Under the pieces are notes generated by a model that did not search any database, had not been told where the DNA came from, and saw only the letters and a program-made list of their open reading frames with translations. A stretch of 64,000 bases of DNA from Acanthococcus lagerstroemiae (Eukaryota > Arthropoda > Insecta > Hemiptera > Eriococcidae). Position 1 is the first letter of the stretch. Every line of letters starts with the position of its first letter. Below, in pieces: positions 58,968 through 64,000 of this stretch. The position numbers were made by a program, and so were the translations under genes. The stretch spans positions 62,549,722 through 62,613,721 of the forward strand of contig CM063112.1 in assembly GCA_031841125.1 (NCBI GenBank), written 5' to 3'.

Positions 58968-61639
58968 AAAGTTATTTATTGGTCAAAAGTAATCGGTTAA
59001 TCAAACTTAATTGATTATTTGATGAAGTATGGGTTCATTTCTAAAAATCAGTTTTTAATGCCGATTAGCTGCATTGGAGTTCTTATTTATGCTTGAGCTC
59101 ATACTTATATGTCCCCTTACGAAAGTAAAAAGATTTTATTTCGTATAATTGTCGACAAATATCTCGTTCAAGCCCCATTTTCAGATTAGACCGATATCCA
59201 GCCGACGTCACTGTTGAAAATCAGTGTTGCCATGGTTCGACATTTCTTTCCCGCGTTGTCCGACACTACATCACAGAGAATTTTGTATTTCACCTCCAAA
59301 TCTATTTCAGTGAACATGATTTATGAGTAAGTTTAAGGAGGACATAGACAGTACATGAGAAAGACATTAATAACCTGGAAATATATTTTCTGAGACCTTG
59401 ATTCTGTAGGCTACACCTACTCGTATTTCAATTTAACTGAACTTACTGGTTGAATAGGATTGTATGTGTACTGGCATGGATATAATTATGTTGTATTCAT
59501 GAGTTAGTGTCTACAAACAATTGAAACAATATGCGTGAAAAGGGATCATTTCTCGTCGTACTTATGAGTACACTCTGGGCCTGCCACTGCGCCCAGAACT
59601 CATCGGTCAGTGGGAAACTAGAATCGATAACATTTCGCAGGATTCAATTTCCGGCTACTACTGAAGAGGCCTTCGCCATAGCCCGGGGAAATTCATCAGT
59701 TAACGGCGAACAAGGGAGTTCACTATTTACCAAAGAATATGAGCATCATTTATCAGTTAATTCGTCTACAACTGGGACCAAGGGGCTGAACGCTCTTCCT
59801 GACAATTCGACAGCCATCAACCACAAGTCGGACTCAGCTCGTAAGAATACTCCTGCAACCGAACAAACTTCAAATTTACCATATTCGAAATGGCTGTCTT
59901 CGATTTTCGCTGAAGCCAAGGGAACATTCAATATGCAAGTGAAGAGCAACAAAAACTGTAAACGGGATTACGAAATTTATGAACAGCATCTACGGAATCA
60001 GACTGTATGGGCGGTTCGAAGTCAGTACACCTTTTGATATTCATTATTGTTTGATTATATTCCCTGATATCCGTCTAGGCAATCGGTGGGAATCATTTCA
60101 TTGCATGAATACATAATAAATCAACGCGGTATATGTTTTACTTGAAAATAGTGATGGAATCATCCGAGTGGCCAGAGATAGGACTACTTTCTGGTTCTCC
60201 TGTTCAGATGGGTGACTATTACGAGTGCTTGAAATCAGAAGCTCCCAGATTTAGAGGTAAATACTGCTTTGTCGGCGCATCTCTTCGGCTCAAGTTTGGA
60301 GAAACGCTTTCCGGATCTTCAGTTAGCAGTCACACACCTAAGTGGGTATATTGGCCAAATGAAAATTCTTCCGCATGGAGTGTAATCAACCAAGTACGTA
60401 CTTTATATTGAAAAGTCCTCGAGTGTTTTTTGCTGGAAGCGACCTTCCACGTCCTAAATGTGGCTTAGAAACGAGTAAATGACAAAATATTATATATAAA
60501 AAAGTTGAAGAACATGTCTTGGCCTTTCTAAATAATGAGATTTTTTTCGACTCGAGCTTCGTGAAAAATTCCATAACTGGAAATATATTTCTCGCAAGAG
60601 AACTTGTTGGTAAACTACAATGCATGAATTTTCGTCTCATGTCCTAATTATTTTAAAGAGAATAATTACGAGTCGTCTTATCATGAATTTTCCTCGTCCA
60701 AAGCTCTAGTACTCGGTAGATATGGCAGATTTTTCAGGCTGATGGGAAATAATTTTGTTGTAGTGTGGGGGGGGGGGGGAATCCATAAAACGTATTTTGT
60801 ATAGATAACAGATACGCATTTTATTTTCTCACGTGACCTTCGTAGCTCGAAAATACTCAGCTGCTCACTTTCGTCAGTGTAATGCTGCGTCGGAAATTTT
60901 TCATCTGAAATCATTTCTCCATCGAAGGATTGAATTTGCTAAATTTTCCTTAATTTCTTTGCCCTTTCATTCTTTATAGTGTAGTAAAAAGGGGAATACA
61001 GGAAAATTACCAGAAGGCAGTGCCCCTGTTGCCCTTTTCCTTCTCTCGATGGTACGAACCTGCCACCTCTACGAGTATATCGCGAGCATAGCTATCATTT
61101 GATATACATTCAATATATTTCTTCATTTGTATGTTCATTTTGTCCCTCCCAATTCATATAGTGCATTCATTCTCTGAGTGGCAACAATTGATTATGGCCA
61201 CATTAGGCAAGTCTGCCTTAAGTTTTAAGTTACCTAGAACTTCAACTTTACAGTACGAATCAGAAGAACTGCGAATCAGCAGACTGCAGTTCCTCTGGGC
61301 AATTTGTATTCCATCGTCGTGCAATGCTGGTGACCTACAACAGTCTGTTTTCAAAGCTTTGACGCCTATATTAAGAGCGAACGGTATTCGCGGTACGGTT
61401 TATTCCTTCAATAAAAGCTGCCAAGTGCAAGAGGCCAGCCATTATCCTAGGAGTTACCACATAGCCAGGTTAGAATGAAATTTAATCTGCGTACTATCTA
61501 AGAATACACAAAAGAACAATTAAGCGAATGGTATGGCGAGAGTAATAATTGGCACTTTCGCATTTCTAGGTCAATTCTGGTTATTTTGATTTTTCTTCTT
61601 GTACTGGGCACATTGTTTGACGTTTTCAGTCTAGATTCC
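58968..61639 (+). repeat. Tandem duplication, unit 1 (2,672 bp)
   Basis: Sequence from 58968 (AAAGTTATTTATTGGTC) recurs from 61640 with an offset of exactly 2,672 bases through exons 1 and 2 of genes D and E. After short indels in a G run and near an ACGAGT, the offset becomes 2,659 at exon 3. The two copies differ only by scattered substitutions. The unit carries the promoter, exons 1-3 and part of exon 4 of gene D. Its right edge is the junction 61639/61640 inside exon 4. Confidence 0.93.
59280..59530 (+). promoter_or_regulatory. Putative promoter and leader of gene D
   Basis: It is homologous to the 250 bases before gene C and almost identical to those before gene E. Shared blocks are ATTTCAGTGAACATGATTTA, GGTTGAATAGGATTGTATGT and the leader TGTCTACAAACAATTGAAAC just before the ATG. 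No canonical TATA box at the expected distance was certain (GGATATAATTATG at about 59478 is a candidate). Confidence 0.4.
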
Positions 61640-61672
61640 AAAGTTATTTATTGGTCAAAAGTAATCGGTTAA
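59531..61672 (+). pseudogene. Gene D: truncated NRF-6-like gene (exons 1-4 only)
   Basis: Exons 59531-60020, 60152-60393, 61254-61468 and 61570 onward. The parts match gene C: signal peptide MREKGSFLVVLMSTLWACHC, sequon-rich stretch, and a complete NRF domain (CKRDYEIY, RMMESSEWPEIG, ECL, GKYC, WAICIPSSC). Exon 4 keeps its single membrane segment (SILVILIFLLVLGTLFDVF). Its coding sequence ends at 61639, where a tandem-duplication junction replaces the rest of the gene. Read-through gives 11 foreign codons and a stop at 61670-61672, a predicted 349-aa product. There is no acyltransferase domain. If transcribed it would be a one-pass NRF protein; alternatively it is a pseudogene or an assembly duplication. 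All NRF cysteines I could align remain. Confidence 0.85.
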
Positions 61673-61951
61673 TCAAACTTAATTGATTATTTGATGAAGT
61701 ATGGGTTCATTTCTAAAAATCAGTTTTTAATGCCGATTAGCTGCGTTGGAGTTCTTATTTATGCTTGAGCTCATACTTATATGTCCCCTTACGAAGGTAA
61801 AAAAATTTTATTTCGTATAATTGTCAACAAATATCTCGTTCAAGCCCCATTTTCAGATTAGACCGATATCCAGCCGACGTCACTGTTGAAAATCAGTGTT
61901 GCCATGGTTCGACATTTCTTTCCCGCGTTGTCCGACACTACATCACAGAGA

Positions 61952-62202
61952 ATTTTGAATTTCACCTCCAAATCTATTTCAGTGAACATGATTTATGAGT
62001 AAGTTTAAGGAGGACATAGACAGTACATGAGAAAGACATTAATAACCTGGAAATATATTTTCTGAGACCTTGATTCTGTAGGCTACACCTACTCGTATTT
62101 CAATTTAACTGAACTTACTGGTTGAATAGGATTGTATGTGTACTGGCATGGATATAATTATGTTGTATTTATGAGTTAGTGTCTACAAACAATTGAAACA
62201 AT
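61952..62202 (+). promoter_or_regulatory. Putative promoter and leader of gene E
   Basis: The duplicate of the gene D 5' flank, with only isolated substitutions. Because it was copied whole, genes D and E should start with the same expression pattern. Confidence 0.4.
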
Positions 62203-64000
62203 ATGCGTGAAAAGGGATCATTTTTCGTCGTACTTATGAGTACACTCTGGGCCTGCCACTGCGCCCAGAACTCATCGGTCAGTGGGAAACTAGAATCGAT
62301 AACATTTCGCAGGATTCAATTTCCGGCTACTACTGAAGAGGCCTTCGCCATAGCCCGGGGAAATTCATCAGTTAACGGCGAACAAGGGAGTTCACTATTT
62401 ACCAAAGAATATGAGCATCATTTATCAGTTAATTCGTCTACAACTGGGACCAAGGGGCTGAACGCTCTTCCTGACAATTCGACAGCCATCAACCACAAGT
62501 CGGACTCAGCTCGTAAGAATACTCCTGCAACCGAACAAACTTCAAATTTACCATATTCGAAATGGCTGTCTTCGATTTTCGCTGAAGCCAAGGGAACATT
62601 CAATATGCAAGTGAAGAGCAACAAAAACTGTAAACGGGATTACGAAATTTATGAACAGCATCTACGGAATCAGACTATATGGGCGGTTCGAAGTTAGTAC
62701 ACCTTTTGATGTTAATTTTGTTTGATTATATTCCCTGATATCCGTCTAGGCAATCGGTGGGAATCATTTTCATTGCATGAATGCATAATAAATCAACGCG
62801 GTATATGTTTTACTTGAAAATAGTGATGGAATCATCCGAGTGGCCAGAGATAGGACTACTTTCTGGTTCTCCTGTTCAGATGGGTGACTATTACGAGTGC
62901 TTGAAATCAGAAGCTCCCAGATTTAGAGGTAAATACTGCTTTGTCGGCGCATCTCTTCGACTCAAGTTTGGAGAAACGCTTTCCGGATCATCAGTTAGCA
63001 GTCACACACCTAAGTGGGTATATTGGCCAAATGAAAATTCTTCCGCATGGAGGGTAATCAGCCAAGTACGTACTTTATATTGAAAAGTTCTCGAGTATTT
63101 TTTGCTGGAAGCGACCTTCCACGTCTTAAATGTGGCTTAGAAACGAGTAAATGACAAAATATTATATATAAAAAAGTTGAAGAACATGTCTTGGCCTCTC
63201 TAAATAATGAGATTTTTTTCGACTCGAGCTTCGTGAAAAATTCCATAACTGGAAATATACTTCTCGCAAGAGAACTTGTTGGTAAACTACAATGCATGAA
63301 TTTTCGTCTCATGTCCTAATTATTTTAAAAAGAATAATTACGAGTCGTCTTATCATGAATTTTTCTCGTCCAAAGCTCTAGTACTCGTAGATATGGCAGA
63401 TTTTTCAGACTGATGGGAAATAATTTTGTTGTGGTGTGGGGGGATCCATAAAACGTATTTTGTAAAGAAAACAGATACGCATTTTATTTTCTCACGTGAC
63501 CTTCGTAGCTCGAAAATACTCAGCTGCTCACTTTCGTCAGTGTAATGCTGCGTCGGAAATTTTTCATCTGAAATCATTTCTCCATCGAAGGATTGAATTT
63601 GCTAAATTTTCCTTAATTTCTTTGCCCTTTCATTCTTTATGGTGTAGTAAAAAGGGGAATACAGGAAAATTACCAGAAGGCAGTGCCCCTGTTGCCCTTT
63701 AACTTCTCTCGATGGTACGGACCTGCCACCTCTATATCGCGAGCATAGCTATCATTTGATATACATTTAATATATTTCTTCATTTGTATGTTCATTTTGT
63801 CCCTCCCAATTCATATAGTGCATTCATTCTCTGAGTGGCAACAATTATGATTATGGCCACATTAGGCAAGTCTGCCTTAAGTTTTAAGTTACCTAGAACT
63901 TCAAATTTACAGTACGAATCAGAAGAACTGCGAATCAGCAGACTGCAGTTCCTCTGGGCAATTTGTATTCCATCGTCGTGCAACGCTGGTGACCTACAAC
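62203..64000 (+). CDS. Gene E: NRF-6-like gene, 5' part only (window end)
   Basis: Exons 62203-62692, 62824-63065 and 63913 to beyond 64000. It is the near-identical second copy of gene D: signal peptide MREKGSFFVVLMSTLWACHC, sequon-rich stretch and the first two thirds of the NRF domain. Differences from D include Phe for Leu in the signal peptide, NQTIWAVR for NQTVWAVR, and SAWRVISQ for SAWSVINQ at the end of exon 2. The usual GTTAGT donor of exon 1 is present where D has GTCAGT. It is probably the 5' part of the functional gene whose exons 4-13 lie downstream. The family role is membrane acyl transfer with an extracellular NRF domain. Confidence 0.85.

Larger units (their letters stand above)
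61640..64000 (+). repeat. Tandem duplication, unit 2 (runs off the window)
   Basis: The second copy of the 58968-61639 unit starts abruptly inside exon 4 of gene D and continues to the window end, carrying the promoter and exons 1-3 of gene E. Whether it contains an intact exon 4 and the rest of the gene lies beyond the window. Confidence 0.93.

Overview
The window looks like arthropod, most probably insect, nuclear DNA. It is AT-rich, its genes are split by GT-AG introns, its introns are crowded with class II transposons, and there is no bacterial-style gene packing. The exact order is not certain; the frequent GTAGGTA/CCTACCTA motifs make a hemipteran plausible, but that is only an impression. 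All recognisable host genes belong to one family: membrane acyltransferases of the nose-resistant-to-fluoxetine (NRF-6/NDG-4) type. These have a signal peptide, a variable Asn/Ser/Thr-rich extracellular stretch, a Cys-rich NRF domain, and a multi-pass acyltransferase-3 domain.

Layout. 1-3580 is a degenerate satellite and 3590-4560 a second, unrelated tandem repeat; 4560-7370 is intergenic. Gene A (7375-20008), gene B (22651-33838) and gene C (36624-53755) are complete head-to-tail paralogues on the plus strand. I reconstructed each as 13 coding exons with identical intron phases, giving open frames of 859, 805 and 818 aa. Gene D (59531-61672) is a 5' copy cut inside exon 4 by a 2,672-bp tandem duplication. 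Gene E (62203 to beyond 64000) is the next copy and leaves the window inside exon 3.

Between the genes lie relics of further copies. An exon-6 relic with its intron flank (about 35635-36190) sits just upstream of gene C. An exon-8 relic with a destroyed donor site (about 55155-55263) sits between C and D. The array has therefore grown and shrunk repeatedly.

The large introns are explained mostly by mobile DNA. Several elements can be delimited to the base by terminal inverted repeats and target-site duplications: hAT-type elements at 25978-26829, 21263-21465 and probably 28638-31302; two copies of one small MITE family at 14023-14170 and 25135-25300; a TA-flanked pogo-like element at 10610-11491; an element with a 9-bp duplication at 39747-40409; and a long-TIR element at 49860-50881. 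A nested pair is also present: a 1.5-kb near-perfect palindrome (44527-46040) interrupts the right terminal repeat of a 4.9-kb element (41221-46134). Gene D/E introns supply the uninserted sites for some of these. LINE, hAT/ZMYM and PHD-finger transposase fragments are also present.

The genes probably encode related apical or secretory membrane acyltransferases with diverged ectodomains. The family is linked to lipid or small-molecule uptake in nematodes; the substrate here cannot be told from sequence. No tRNA, rRNA or CRISPR array was seen.
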